Shown here piece after piece: positions 8,917 through 17,967 of a DNA stretch of 64,000 nucleotides. A program made the position numbers and the translations under genes. Below the pieces are notes generated by a model that worked only from the letters and a program-made list of their open reading frames with translations, did no database searches and was not told the origin of the DNA. The stretch is from an uncultured Lachnospiraceae bacterium (GTDB lineage: Bacteria > Bacillota > Clostridia > Lachnospirales > Lachnospiraceae), in NCBI GenBank assembly GCA_946558465.1, contig CAMNTM010000013.1:1-64000 (forward strand), read 5' to 3'. The first letter of the stretch is position 1, and each line of letters opens with the position of its first letter.

Positions 8917-9801
8917 ATGGAGATTAGAGAAGGCTATATGCCGTATCTGGAGTATAAAACATACTACCGGATTGTAGGAAAAAAGACAGGGGACAAGAAG
9001 CCGTTAGTGCTCCTGCACGGAGGACCGGGATCAACACACAATTATTTTGAGGTTCTGGACAGGCTTGCAGAGGAAGACGGACGTGAGCTTGTGATGTATG
9101 ATCAGATTGGCTGCGGAGAATCCTATGTGGAGAACCGTCCGGATTTGTGGAATGCAAAGACCTGGATTGAAGAACTGACTGCGTTAAGAAAGCATCTCGG
9201 ACTTGATGAGATACATCTTTTGGGACAATCCTGGGGAGGAATGCTGCTTTTGGATTATGTGTGCAACTATAAGCCGGAGGGATTAAAGAGTCTGATACTT
9301 TCCAGTACGCTTCCGGCATCCTGGATGTGGGGAATTGAGCAGCATCGTATGATTAAGGAGCTGCCGCAAAAGATGCAGGATGCAATTGAAAAGGCTACTA
9401 CTACAAATGATTACAGTGATCCGGTATATCAGGCAGCAGAGACAGAGTATATGCTTCGTCATGCAGCAGGAGCCGTTACTGAGGATTCGCCGGAGTGCTT
9501 AAGGCGTCCGGTACAGAAAGGCGGAGAGGCTTATGTTGTGGGCTGGGGGCCGAATGAGTACACTCCGATGGGAACACTTAAGGATTATGATGTAACAGAG
9601 CAGCTTAAGGATATCAAGGAGCCGGCGCTTGTCATTAATGGCGGAAATGATCTGTGTACTCCATACATAGCCAAATATATGTATGACAGAATTCCAAATT
9701 CTGAATGGGAGCTGTTCCGTACCTGCCGCCATATGTGTTTTGTAGAGGATAACGAAAGATATGTGGAGCTTATGAAGGAATGGCTGAATAAAAATGACTA
9801 G
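8917..9801 (+). CDS. Proline iminopeptidase-family alpha/beta hydrolase
   Basis: A 294-residue alpha/beta hydrolase of peptidase family S33. The oxyanion segment HGGPGSTHNY is near residue 36, the nucleophile is Ser105 in GQSWGG, the acid is Asp in GGNDLCTP and the base is His in CRHMCFVED near the end. This is the usual layout of PepI-type enzymes that remove N-terminal proline (some members hydrolyse other amides). AAAGGAGG precedes the ATG. It overlaps the following transporter gene by 8 bases, so the pair is one operon. Confidence 0.88.
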   Translation: MEIREGYMPYLEYKTYYRIVGKKTGDKKPLVLLHGGPGSTHNYFEVLDRLAEEDGRELVMYDQIGCGESYVENRPDLWNAKTWIEELTALRKHLGLDEIHLLGQSWGGMLLLDYVCNYKPEGLKSLILSSTLPASWMWGIEQHRMIKELPQKMQDAIEKATTTNDYSDPVYQAAETEYMLRHAAGAVTEDSPECLRRPVQKGGEAYVVGWGPNEYTPMGTLKDYDVTEQLKDIKEPALVINGGNDLCTPYIAKYMYDRIPNSEWELFRTCRHMCFVEDNERYVELMKEWLNKND

Positions 9802-10678
9802 GAAAAAAGGCTTTACGGCGGCATTTATGGCCGGACTGCTATGGGGCGCGACAAGCCCCATAGCACAATTTTTGTTTCAGAATAAAGGAATTACGTCAAC
9901 GTGGCTGGTGCCCTACCGTTTGGTGGCGGCAGGCAGTCTTCTTTTTGTATATGCAGTTTTTTTTAAAAAGCAGAATCCCTTTTTGGTATGGAAGGATAAG
10001 AAAGATGGAATTCGCCAGACTGCATTTGCAGTTTTCGGAATGATGGGAATGCAGTATTCTTTTTTTGCAGCAGTACAGGAGACAAATGCAGGAACAGCAA
10101 CTATTTTTCAATATTTGAATCCGGCTATTTTGATACTATATTTTGCAGTAGTTTATCGGGTTGCGCCGAAGGCGAAGGAAATAGCTGCTGTAGCGTGTTC
10201 TGTGGGCGGTATTTTTCTGGTGGCGACACACGGGAATGTGCAGGAGCTGTCTATCTCCCCTAAAGGCTTGCTGCTTGGACTGGTACTTGCACTTACTACC
10301 TGCTTCTATGGAGTGATACCGGGGCCGCTTCTTAAAAAATTTCCTGCTGAGACAGTCTGTGCCTGGGGAATGCTGGCAGGAGGCGCGGTGCTTATGGCGG
10401 TGGTCAGACCATGGAGATTTCCGGTACAGGCAGACTGGGTTGTGGCAGCAGGCTTTCTGGCGATAGTAGTATTGGGTACGATTCTGCCGTTCTGTTTTTA
10501 TCTTGCTTCGCTTAAAAGTATTGGCTCTGTGTACGCGGGGCTTTTGTCCAGCGTAGAGCCTGTGGCGGCAACGGTGCTGGCAGCAGTATTTTTGGGGACT
10601 AGATTTCAGATGATAGATGTGGCAGGCTTCGTGCTTGTATTGTCAACGATGTTTATTTTAAATATAAATGCAACGTAA
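9794..10678 (+). CDS. DMT superfamily transporter (EamA domains)
   Basis: A 294-residue membrane protein of ten predicted helices arranged as two EamA repeats (about residues 5-140 and 150-290). The second repeat includes the typical stretch LKSIGSVYAGLLSSVEPVAA. Members export amino acids or metabolites. Coupling by overlap with a proline-releasing peptidase suggests export or handling of a peptide-breakdown product, but this is inference. Confidence 0.88.
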   Translation: MTRKKGFTAAFMAGLLWGATSPIAQFLFQNKGITSTWLVPYRLVAAGSLLFVYAVFFKKQNPFLVWKDKKDGIRQTAFAVFGMMGMQYSFFAAVQETNAGTATIFQYLNPAILILYFAVVYRVAPKAKEIAAVACSVGGIFLVATHGNVQELSISPKGLLLGLVLALTTCFYGVIPGPLLKKFPAETVCAWGMLAGGAVLMAVVRPWRFPVQADWVVAAGFLAIVVLGTILPFCFYLASLKSIGSVYAGLLSSVEPVAATVLAAVFLGTRFQMIDVAGFVLVLSTMFILNINAT

Positions 10679-10770
10679 TATATCGGCATATTCGTCAGTG
10701 AGTATGTCGATATGACATTTTCGGTATAAATTCAGTAAATAATTACAGATGCATGCGGCATATGTTTATA

Positions 10771-11502
10771 TTAAAATCCGCCGTCTATTCCGATAACCTG
10801 TCCTGTCACATAAGCAGGAGCGTCTGCTATATTCCAGATAAAAGAGGCGGTTTCTTCGCAGCTTCCAAAACGTCCCATAGGAATGTCATATTCCAAAGCT
10901 TCTCTTTCCTCCGGAGTAAGCTGCCTGTTCATATCTGTGTCAATGACGCCGCAGGCGACTGCGTTTACCTGTATATTGCTTGGGGCAAGCTCTTTTGCGA
11001 GAGCCCGTGTCAGTCCGTTTATTCCTGACTTTGAGGCGGAGTATGCAGCTTCACAGGAGGCGCCTGTGGTTCCCCATATAGAGGAAATATTGAGGATACG
11101 TCCGCTTTTTTTTGACAGCATGGGGGGAACAGCCTCCCGGCAGCAGTAAAAGACAGAAGAAAGGTTTGTCTGTATAACATGGTTCCATTCTTCATCACTC
11201 ATATCACATAAAAGCCCGATATGGGCAATGCCGGCATTATTAATCAGTACGTCGAGGCTTTGACATTCCTGATAGATGGTCTGAAAAATCTGTCTGACAA
11301 TACCCGGATTTCCAACGTCTCCGGGTACGAGCGTGCAGGAGCCGTTTCTGTCAGATTCTATCTGTGCTTTTACTTTTTCTAACTCTTCAATGGATGTACT
11401 GCAGTTTATAAATACATGATATCCTTTTGAGGCAAAGAGAAGAGCAGTACTTCTGCCGATTCCTCTTGATGCGCCGGTGATAAGAACTGTTTTACGAAGC
11501 AT
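10771..11502 (-). CDS. Short-chain dehydrogenase/reductase (FabG-like)
   Basis: A 243-residue classical SDR. The cofactor loop TGASRGIG is at residues 8-15, NNAG near 88, the catalytic Ser in NISSIWG near 140 and YSASK (Tyr and Lys) near 153. The end reads VIGIDGGF, typical of 3-oxoacyl-ACP reductase-like SDRs. No fatty acid genes are nearby, so the substrate is unknown. It is transcribed against the DMT gene; about 90 bp with no clear terminator lies between them. Confidence 0.88.
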   Translation of the reverse strand: MLRKTVLITGASRGIGRSTALLFASKGYHVFINCSTSIEELEKVKAQIESDRNGSCTLVPGDVGNPGIVRQIFQTIYQECQSLDVLINNAGIAHIGLLCDMSDEEWNHVIQTNLSSVFYCCREAVPPMLSKKSGRILNISSIWGTTGASCEAAYSASKSGINGLTRALAKELAPSNIQVNAVACGVIDTDMNRQLTPEEREALEYDIPMGRFGSCEETASFIWNIADAPAYVTGQVIGIDGGF

Positions 11503-11727
11503 GACTTTTCCTCCTGATATATTGAGATTTCCTTAATAAAGTTTTAATAGAGTTTTATAAAATGATAAGATTATTATATAACGGAATCGTTGCCATTTAA
11601 AGAAGCAGGTGATATTATTTACATATTAGATTCAGCAATTTAGATCTGGCAATTGCATTTGTATCGGAACATTTACTATCTTGGAGCTTAGCGGTTCAAG
11701 AATTATACACCATAGGAGAGGACTAAA

Positions 11728-14700
11728 ATGTTATCAAAGCTTAGTGTGAAAAAACCGTACACGATTGTTGTGGGAGTTGTATTGATTATTATTCTTGGAG
11801 TAGTTTCCTTTACGAGTATGACGGTGGATCTGCTTCCGAGTATGAACCTTCCGTATGCGTTGGTTATGACTACGTATCCTGGTGCAAGTCCAGAGGAGGT
11901 AGAGGAGATTGTAACAAAGCCGGTTGAGCAGACGATGGCTACAGTCAGCAATATCAGCGAAATCCAGTCGGTGTCAAGTGAAAATGTATCAACAGTTGTT
12001 TTGGAGTTTGACCAAAGTGCGAATATGGATTCCGTGACGATTGAGATGCGTGAGAGTCTGGACCAGATCAGCGGCTTTTGGCCGGAAGGTGTGACGAATC
12101 CACTGATTATGAAGCTGAATCCAGATATGATGCCGGTGCTTATTACAGCAGTCAGTGCTAAGGGAGAGAATGCGGCGGAGGTCAGCAGAGTAATAGAAAA
12201 TGAAGTCGTTCCGGAGGTAGAAAGTGTAGAAGGAGTAGCGTCTGTCAGTTCTACCGGAAGTATTGAGGAGACGGTAGAGATAACTCTGAATGAGCAGGAG
12301 ATTCATGCGCTGAGTGATGACATTAAGGCAGAGATGGAGCGGAAGGTTAATGAAGCCAAAGGTGCGCTTGACGAGGCGAAGGCACAGGTGGAGAGCGGAA
12401 GGAATGCTCTGGCATCAGGAAAAGCGCAGGCGTCTCAGGGACTTTCCGAGGCGGAGGCCCAGCTTTCGGTAAAGAGTGAAGAGCTTACGCAGGCCCAGCT
12501 TGAGATTACGGAAAAAATGGCTGAGCTGAATGTGGCGGAGACTCAGACTTCGCAGTCTCTGGCGACGGTACAGGCCGGAAGACAGGCAGCGGAAGCGCAG
12601 CTTGCCCAGCTTGAGGGAGCCAAACAGCTGTATGACCAGCTTAATGCGCAGCTTGGAAGCATGCCGGATGGAACACCCGGAAAACAGGAGCTGGAAGAAC
12701 AGGTAGCGCAGCTGGAGCCGCTTGTAAGTAATTATGATACAGCTAAACCGGCTCTTGAGGCGGCGATAGCGCAGCTTACAGAGCAGGAGACGCAGCTTAC
12801 ACAGGCCCAGGCCCAGATTTCGGCCGGAAAGCAGCAGCTTACCGAAGTACAGTCTCAGGTCAATGACGGAGCTCTTACACTTGCAGAGGCGAGAGGACAG
12901 CTTGCATCGGCCCAGCTTGAGGCGGCCGCGGGGCTGGGAGAGGGAGCAGCGCAGCTGGCAGCAGGAGAGGCGGCATTGCAGATGCAGGAGGCCCAGATGG
13001 AAGGAGCTTTAGCAGATGCAGGGACTTCGGCAGATGTGGGAAGCATGCTGTCTGTTGATACGGTGAAGACAATTCTGGCGGCGCAGAATTTCCGTATGCC
13101 TGCCGGATATGTGACAGAGGAAGGGATAGATTATCTGATCCGGGTCGGCGATAAGTTTTCGGATATTGATGAGATAAAGGATCTTGTATTGTTAGATATG
13201 GAAGGCTTTGATCCAATAAGATTATCGGATGTGGCAAGTGTAGAGCAGGTGGATAATGCAGATGAAACCTATGCCAGGATCAACGGCAAAACAGGTGTTA
13301 TGCTGAGTATTCAGAAGCAGACAGGGTATTCTACCGGTGATGTGAGCGACCGTGTTCTGGAAAGGCTTGAGAAGGTAAAGAAAGAGCATGAAGGAATTGA
13401 GACAGTCACCCTGATGGACCAGGGAATCTATATTGATTTAATTGTAAACTCTGTGCTGGAAAATCTGGTATACGGAGCAGTTCTTGCCATTATTATTCTT
13501 CTTGTATTTTTGAAGAGTGTGCGTTCTACCTTTGTTATAGCGTGCTCTATCCCGATCAGTATTATGGCGGCGATTGTAGCGATGTATTTTTCTGGCGTGA
13601 CTTTGAATGTCATCTCACTGTCAGGTCTTGCACTTGGTGTCGGCATGCTGGTGGATAATTCGATTGTCGTAATCGAGAATGTCTATCGTATGAGAAATGA
13701 AGAGGGTCTGTCAGCGGGGGCCGCAGCAATTGAAGGTGCACGGCAGGTAAGCGGAGCGATTATGGCTTCCACCCTTACCACGGTCTGTGTATTTCTGCCT
13801 ATTGTGTTTACGGAAGGTATTACAAGACAGCTGTTTGTCGATATGGGGCTGACAATAGGATACTCGCTTCTTGCAAGCCTTTTGGTGGCACTTACCGTCG
13901 TACCGATGATGTCTGCCGGACTTTTGAAGAAGACAGAGAGCAGAGAGTCAAAATTCTATGTCCGGCTCAAAGAAACCTACGGAAAAATTCTTACAGGTGC
14001 ACTTCATAAAAAGCTTTTTGTAATTCTTGGAGCGCTTATGCTGTTCGTGGGAAGTATTGCATTGGCAGTATCACGGGGAACAGAGTTTATGCCAGAGATG
14101 GAGAGTACACAGATCAGTATGTCTCTGGAGACAGAGGAAGGCACCAGTCTTGAAGATACGGCAAAGGAAGCTGACAAGATCATGGAAAGAGTCGGCGGGC
14201 TCGACGATGTGGAAAATGTCGGTGCACTAGTTTCTTCCGGAGATATGATGGGGACCCAGAATGTGACGAACCGGGTAGAGTTTTATGCAATTACGAAAGA
14301 GAATCCATCACTGTCTAACAAGGAGATAAAGAGGGAAATCGAAAAGCTGTCTGAGGATATTCAAGGAGAGCTTACAGTAAATATGTCCAATATGGATATG
14401 AGCGCTCTTGGAAGCTCAGGTGTGAATATTCAGATTAAAGGAAGAGATTTAGATAAGCTCCAGGAGATTGCAAAAGAGGTCAAGGGTATTGTAGAAAATA
14501 CAAAAGGAACCCAGAATGTAACTGACGGTACAGAGGATAATAATGAAGAGCTCCGTGTCATTGTTGATAAGTCAAAGGCAGTTTCACACGGGCTTACTGT
14601 GGCACAGGTTTACCAGGAGCTGTATGCGAAGCTTGCCGAGCCCCGCTCTGCAATGTCGCTTGGAACCGATACACAGGATTATGACGTCTATGTCATTGAT

Positions 14701-15585
14701 GATGCGAATGAACAGCTGACTCGTGAGGATATTCGTAATATGACGCTGACTGTTACGAAACAGGATGGTACGACAGAGGATGTAAAGCTCTCAGATGTAG
14801 CAGAGTTTGCAGACAGTACCGGACTTCAGTCTATAAACCGGCAGGCGCAGAGCAGATACATGTCGGTGCGCGCCGAGATTGAGGAAAATGATAATATCGG
14901 ACTTGTCAGCAATAGGATAAAAAGCGCGTTGGATTCTTACAAGGTTCCGGAAGGATATGAGGTAAAGATGACCGGTGAGGACGAGACCATCAATGAGGCG
15001 ATGATAGAGCTGTTTAAGATGCTTGCCCTTGCGCTTGTATTCATGTATCTGATTATGGTAGCGCAGTTCCAGTCTCTTAGGTCGCCTTTCATTATTATGT
15101 TTACGGTTCCCCTTGCATTTACCGGAGGACTGTTGGCGCTCTGGCTTGCCGGAATGTCAGTAAGCGTCATTGCGATGATTGGATTTGTTATGCTTTCAGG
15201 TATTATTGTAAATAATGGTATTGTGTTTATTGACTATACGAATCAGCTGATAAGGGAGGGCATGAAACAAGAGGAGGCTCTTGTAGAGGCAGGTAAGACG
15301 AGGCTTCGCCCGATTGTTATGACAGCGCTTACGACGATTCTCGGTCTGTCAACGATGGCAGCCGGATTTGGGATGGGTTCTGATATGGTGCAGCCGATGG
15401 CAGTGGTTACAATCGGCGGTTTAATATATGGAACAGTGCTGACGTTGGTTGTAGTTCCCTGTATCTTTAATTTATTTCACAGAAGGGAGAAGGCAAGGCT
15501 CCGGGAGGGGATCGAAGAACAGAATGTTGATGAAGATATTCTAAGTCATTCCGGGACGGAGAAGGAATCTGAAGAAGAGCGGTAA
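11728..15585 (+). CDS. RND-family efflux transporter with a long coiled-coil insert
   Basis: A 1285-residue transporter of the HAE1/SwrC type. It has a TM1 anchor (about residues 13-33), a periplasmic-type loop, the TM4 segment GMLVDNSIVVIENV with Asp643-Asn644 where AcrB has Asp-Asp, and the family segment for TM10-12 near the end. The usual length is about 1030-1060; the extra length is an insert of roughly residues 197-435, almost pure Ala/Gln/Glu/Leu (repeats such as EAKAQVESG, LTQAQAQISAG), predicted as long coiled coils. It falls in the docking region of the outer domain. No membrane fusion protein or outer channel is adjacent. It follows its own ribosome binding site AGGAGAGG. Confidence 0.92.
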   Translation: MLSKLSVKKPYTIVVGVVLIIILGVVSFTSMTVDLLPSMNLPYALVMTTYPGASPEEVEEIVTKPVEQTMATVSNISEIQSVSSENVSTVVLEFDQSANMDSVTIEMRESLDQISGFWPEGVTNPLIMKLNPDMMPVLITAVSAKGENAAEVSRVIENEVVPEVESVEGVASVSSTGSIEETVEITLNEQEIHALSDDIKAEMERKVNEAKGALDEAKAQVESGRNALASGKAQASQGLSEAEAQLSVKSEELTQAQLEITEKMAELNVAETQTSQSLATVQAGRQAAEAQLAQLEGAKQLYDQLNAQLGSMPDGTPGKQELEEQVAQLEPLVSNYDTAKPALEAAIAQLTEQETQLTQAQAQISAGKQQLTEVQSQVNDGALTLAEARGQLASAQLEAAAGLGEGAAQLAAGEAALQMQEAQMEGALADAGTSADVGSMLSVDTVKTILAAQNFRMPAGYVTEEGIDYLIRVGDKFSDIDEIKDLVLLDMEGFDPIRLSDVASVEQVDNADETYARINGKTGVMLSIQKQTGYSTGDVSDRVLERLEKVKKEHEGIETVTLMDQGIYIDLIVNSVLENLVYGAVLAIIILLVFLKSVRSTFVIACSIPISIMAAIVAMYFSGVTLNVISLSGLALGVGMLVDNSIVVIENVYRMRNEEGLSAGAAAIEGARQVSGAIMASTLTTVCVFLPIVFTEGITRQLFVDMGLTIGYSLLASLLVALTVVPMMSAGLLKKTESRESKFYVRLKETYGKILTGALHKKLFVILGALMLFVGSIALAVSRGTEFMPEMESTQISMSLETEEGTSLEDTAKEADKIMERVGGLDDVENVGALVSSGDMMGTQNVTNRVEFYAITKENPSLSNKEIKREIEKLSEDIQGELTVNMSNMDMSALGSSGVNIQIKGRDLDKLQEIAKEVKGIVENTKGTQNVTDGTEDNNEELRVIVDKSKAVSHGLTVAQVYQELYAKLAEPRSAMSLGTDTQDYDVYVIDDANEQLTREDIRNMTLTVTKQDGTTEDVKLSDVAEFADSTGLQSINRQAQSRYMSVRAEIEENDNIGLVSNRIKSALDSYKVPEGYEVKMTGEDETINEAMIELFKMLALALVFMYLIMVAQFQSLRSPFIIMFTVPLAFTGGLLALWLAGMSVSVIAMIGFVMLSGIIVNNGIVFIDYTNQLIREGMKQEEALVEAGKTRLRPIVMTALTTILGLSTMAAGFGMGSDMVQPMAVVTIGGLIYGTVLTLVVVPCIFNLFHRREKARLREGIEEQNVDEDILSHSGTEKESEEER

Positions 15586-15656
15586 CAGGGCGTTTCTGCC
15601 TAAGACTGTTACGAGCAGCGGGAACAGATGTCAGAGGAACAGTAAGGAGTACAAAG

Positions 15657-16208
15657 ATGAGGGAGAAAAACATGGTTGATAAAGCAGTCGAATTTGCGAC
15701 AAGGGCGCATGAAGGGCAGTTCCGCAAGGGAACAAGGAGGCCGTATATTGTGCATCCGGTTGAGGTTGGGGACATTGTATCGACGCTGACAAAGGACGAG
15801 GAGGTGATAAGTGCAGCGATTCTTCATGATACGATTGAGGATTGTGAGGGAGTTTCTCAGAGGATTCTCGCGCAGGAATTTTCCGAACGTGTTGCCTTTA
15901 TGGTGGCGCAGGAGAGTGAGGATAAGTCTAAGACATGGATGGAGAGAAAAAGAGCGACTATCGAGCACCTGCGCATAGCTCCTCATGAGGTTCAGATGAT
16001 AGGACTGGCGGACAAGCTGTCAAATATGCGGGATATAAATCGAGATTACCCGGTAGTCGGAGAGGCACTCTGGAGCAGATTCCGCATGAAAGACAAGACA
16101 ATTATCGGATGGTATTACAAAGGTATAAGAGATGTCCTGAAGGATAGATTTGACGGAGAACCGGCGTATGAGGAATACTGCAGCCTGATTAAAAAGAATT
16201 TTGACTAA
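15657..16208 (+). CDS. HD-domain protein of the small (p)ppGpp hydrolase (MESH1-like) type
   Basis: A 183-residue protein made of a single HD domain. Metal and substrate motifs of the RelA/SpoT hydrolase class are visible: RKGTRRPYIVHPVEV near residues 22-36, the HD pair in ILHDTIEDC near residue 58 and ADKLSNMRDI near residue 117. There is no synthetase, TGS or ACT domain, so it is a stand-alone small alarmone hydrolase candidate. Such proteins remove the 3'-pyrophosphate from (p)ppGpp or act on NADPH in animals; activity here is inferred. AAGGAG precedes the ATG, and the RND gene ends 72 bp upstream. Confidence 0.8.
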   Translation: MREKNMVDKAVEFATRAHEGQFRKGTRRPYIVHPVEVGDIVSTLTKDEEVISAAILHDTIEDCEGVSQRILAQEFSERVAFMVAQESEDKSKTWMERKRATIEHLRIAPHEVQMIGLADKLSNMRDINRDYPVVGEALWSRFRMKDKTIIGWYYKGIRDVLKDRFDGEPAYEEYCSLIKKNFD

Positions 16209-16274
16209 AAAATTCTTCACTTATTTCCGGGGCCTTTTATCTTAATACACATTAATTCATCGTCTGCAAGATCA

Positions 16275-16410
16275 GCCCGGACAACGGTTATTGTCCAAAG
16301 GAACCTCTCAAACAATGCCAGCGCTTAGCGAGGTATTTTCGAGCTTAGCGTCTGCTGCATTGTTTGCGAAGCGAGAGCGTGGTGACGTGGACAATAACCG
16401 TTGTCCGGGC
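16275..16410. repeat. Long inverted repeat with nested hairpin between convergent genes
   Basis: The 23-base arms 16275-16297 and 16388-16410 are perfect reverse complements (both contain CGGTTATTGTCC or its complement). Inside lies a second pair of 10-base arms, CAAACAATGC (16309-16318) and GCATTGTTTG (16357-16366), around two CTTAGCG copies. It fills most of the 230-bp space between the HD gene and galT. It could be a MITE-like element or a strong bidirectional structure; no coding frame was seen. Confidence 0.85.
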
Positions 16411-16438
16411 GTACGTGCAGTACAAATTTCCTCTGTTC

Positions 16439-17944
16439 CTACAAAACCTCTATAAACCGCATAAATGCCTCACGTCCTTCGGGCGTACATTTATATACTC
16501 CGGCATTCTCCAGAACATGGATGAATGTCTGCCCGACTTCTTCCTTCAAAATATCCATAATATTTTCACTGTTGACTGTCTCGTATTTTGGAAGGAAAGT
16601 GTCTGCCCAGTCGGCATGCTTTTTGATCTTTTCGTTTTGCCGGATGTCTTTGCCGGTTATAATATATTCAGCCAGAAGCTCAAGTTCTTCTTTAAGTCTT
16701 GAAGGAAGTACAGCAAGGCCCATTACCTCGATAAGTCCGATATTTTCTTTTTTAATATGATGATATTCCGCATGCGGATGATAGACGCCCAGCGGATGCT
16801 CTCCGGTAGTGATATTGTTCCGGAGTGTCAGATCCAGCTCATAGATACCCTCTCTTTTTCTGGCAATCGGAGTAATCGTATTGTGAGGTTCTCCGTCTGT
16901 CTCAGCAAAGATAAAGGCTTCTTTGTCTGTATAGGAACGCCAGCAGTTTAATACATGTTCTGCCAAATCAATCAGCCGTTTTTCATCCTTGTGGCGGATA
17001 CGAAGTACAGAGAGAGGCCACTTGACAATTCCGGCCTCTACATCCTCGTAGCCGGGGATGGTTACGGTTTTTTCAATTGGAGCCTTTTCCATAGCGAAGG
17101 TGTAGTGTCCTCCCTGAAAATGGTCATGGCTTAGGATAGAACCGCCGACAATCGGAAGGTCTGCATTGGAGCCGAGAAAATAGTGCGGAAAGAGCTTGAT
17201 AAAGTCAAAAAGTTTGACAAATGCTGCCCGGTCTATTTTCATCGGAATGTGCTCGCCGTTGAAAACGATGCAGTGCTCGTTGTAGTAAACATACGGGGAA
17301 TACTGGAATCCCCAGCGGCTCCCATTAATTGTAATCGGGATGATGCGGTGGTTTTCTCGTGCAGGATGATTGATACGTCCGGCGTAGCCTTCATTTTCCA
17401 TGCACAGCTGGCATTTCGGATAACTGCCTGCCTTTGCATTCTTTGCAGCGGCGATTGCCTTCGGGTCTTTTTCCGGTTTGGAGAGATTTACGGTAATATC
17501 AATTTCGCCATAAGGAGAATTTACCTTCCATTTCAGATCTTTTTTTACGCGGTAGCGGCGGATGTAATCACTGTCCTGGCTGAGCCTGTAATAATATTCA
17601 GTTGCTTCCTCAGGGGAATTTTTATAATGTCTGAAAAACGTATCCTGTACCTGTGCAGGACGAGGCAGCAGACAGTTCATAAGCTTCGTATCAAATAAAT
17701 CGCGGTACACAATGCCGTCCTCAATGATTCCGCGTGTGACCGCCTCATCAAGAAGATTTTTCAGGATACTTTCCAGTTCTTCTTTCTCTGAGACACTGTC
17801 TGCTTCTGTAATTTCCATATCTTCATAACTGTCCTCCCGGAACAAATCCAGAAGAAGGTTTGTGGTATAGATTCGTTCGGTTTCCGGAGTAAGGCCGGTC
17901 CGAATTCCATATTCGACTAATTTTTTGATGTTTTCGTATAGCAT
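16439..17944 (-). CDS. galT: UDP-glucose-hexose-1-phosphate uridylyltransferase, Firmicutes type
   Basis: A 501-residue enzyme of the type 2 GalT family, which swaps UMP between UDP-glucose and galactose-1-phosphate in the Leloir pathway. The active-site stretch SHDHFQGGHYTFAMEKAPI lies in the middle of the protein. Type 2 enzymes are longer (about 490-510) than the E. coli type (about 350), and this length fits. It lies 23 bp behind galK on the same strand with its own AGGGAGG ribosome binding site. Confidence 0.93.
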   Translation of the reverse strand: MLYENIKKLVEYGIRTGLTPETERIYTTNLLLDLFREDSYEDMEITEADSVSEKEELESILKNLLDEAVTRGIIEDGIVYRDLFDTKLMNCLLPRPAQVQDTFFRHYKNSPEEATEYYYRLSQDSDYIRRYRVKKDLKWKVNSPYGEIDITVNLSKPEKDPKAIAAAKNAKAGSYPKCQLCMENEGYAGRINHPARENHRIIPITINGSRWGFQYSPYVYYNEHCIVFNGEHIPMKIDRAAFVKLFDFIKLFPHYFLGSNADLPIVGGSILSHDHFQGGHYTFAMEKAPIEKTVTIPGYEDVEAGIVKWPLSVLRIRHKDEKRLIDLAEHVLNCWRSYTDKEAFIFAETDGEPHNTITPIARKREGIYELDLTLRNNITTGEHPLGVYHPHAEYHHIKKENIGLIEVMGLAVLPSRLKEELELLAEYIITGKDIRQNEKIKKHADWADTFLPKYETVNSENIMDILKEEVGQTFIHVLENAGVYKCTPEGREAFMRFIEVL

Positions 17945-17967
17945 GATAAATCCTCCCTGTATTCTGA

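Noticed and set aside
12855-13237. Minus-strand open frames rich in Ala, Ser and Pro
   Set aside because: Mirror of the Ala/Gln coiled-coil region of the RND gene; composition effect only.
16401-16760. Plus-strand open frames opposite galT
   Set aside because: Antisense of the well-supported galT gene, no ribosome binding site or family motif.
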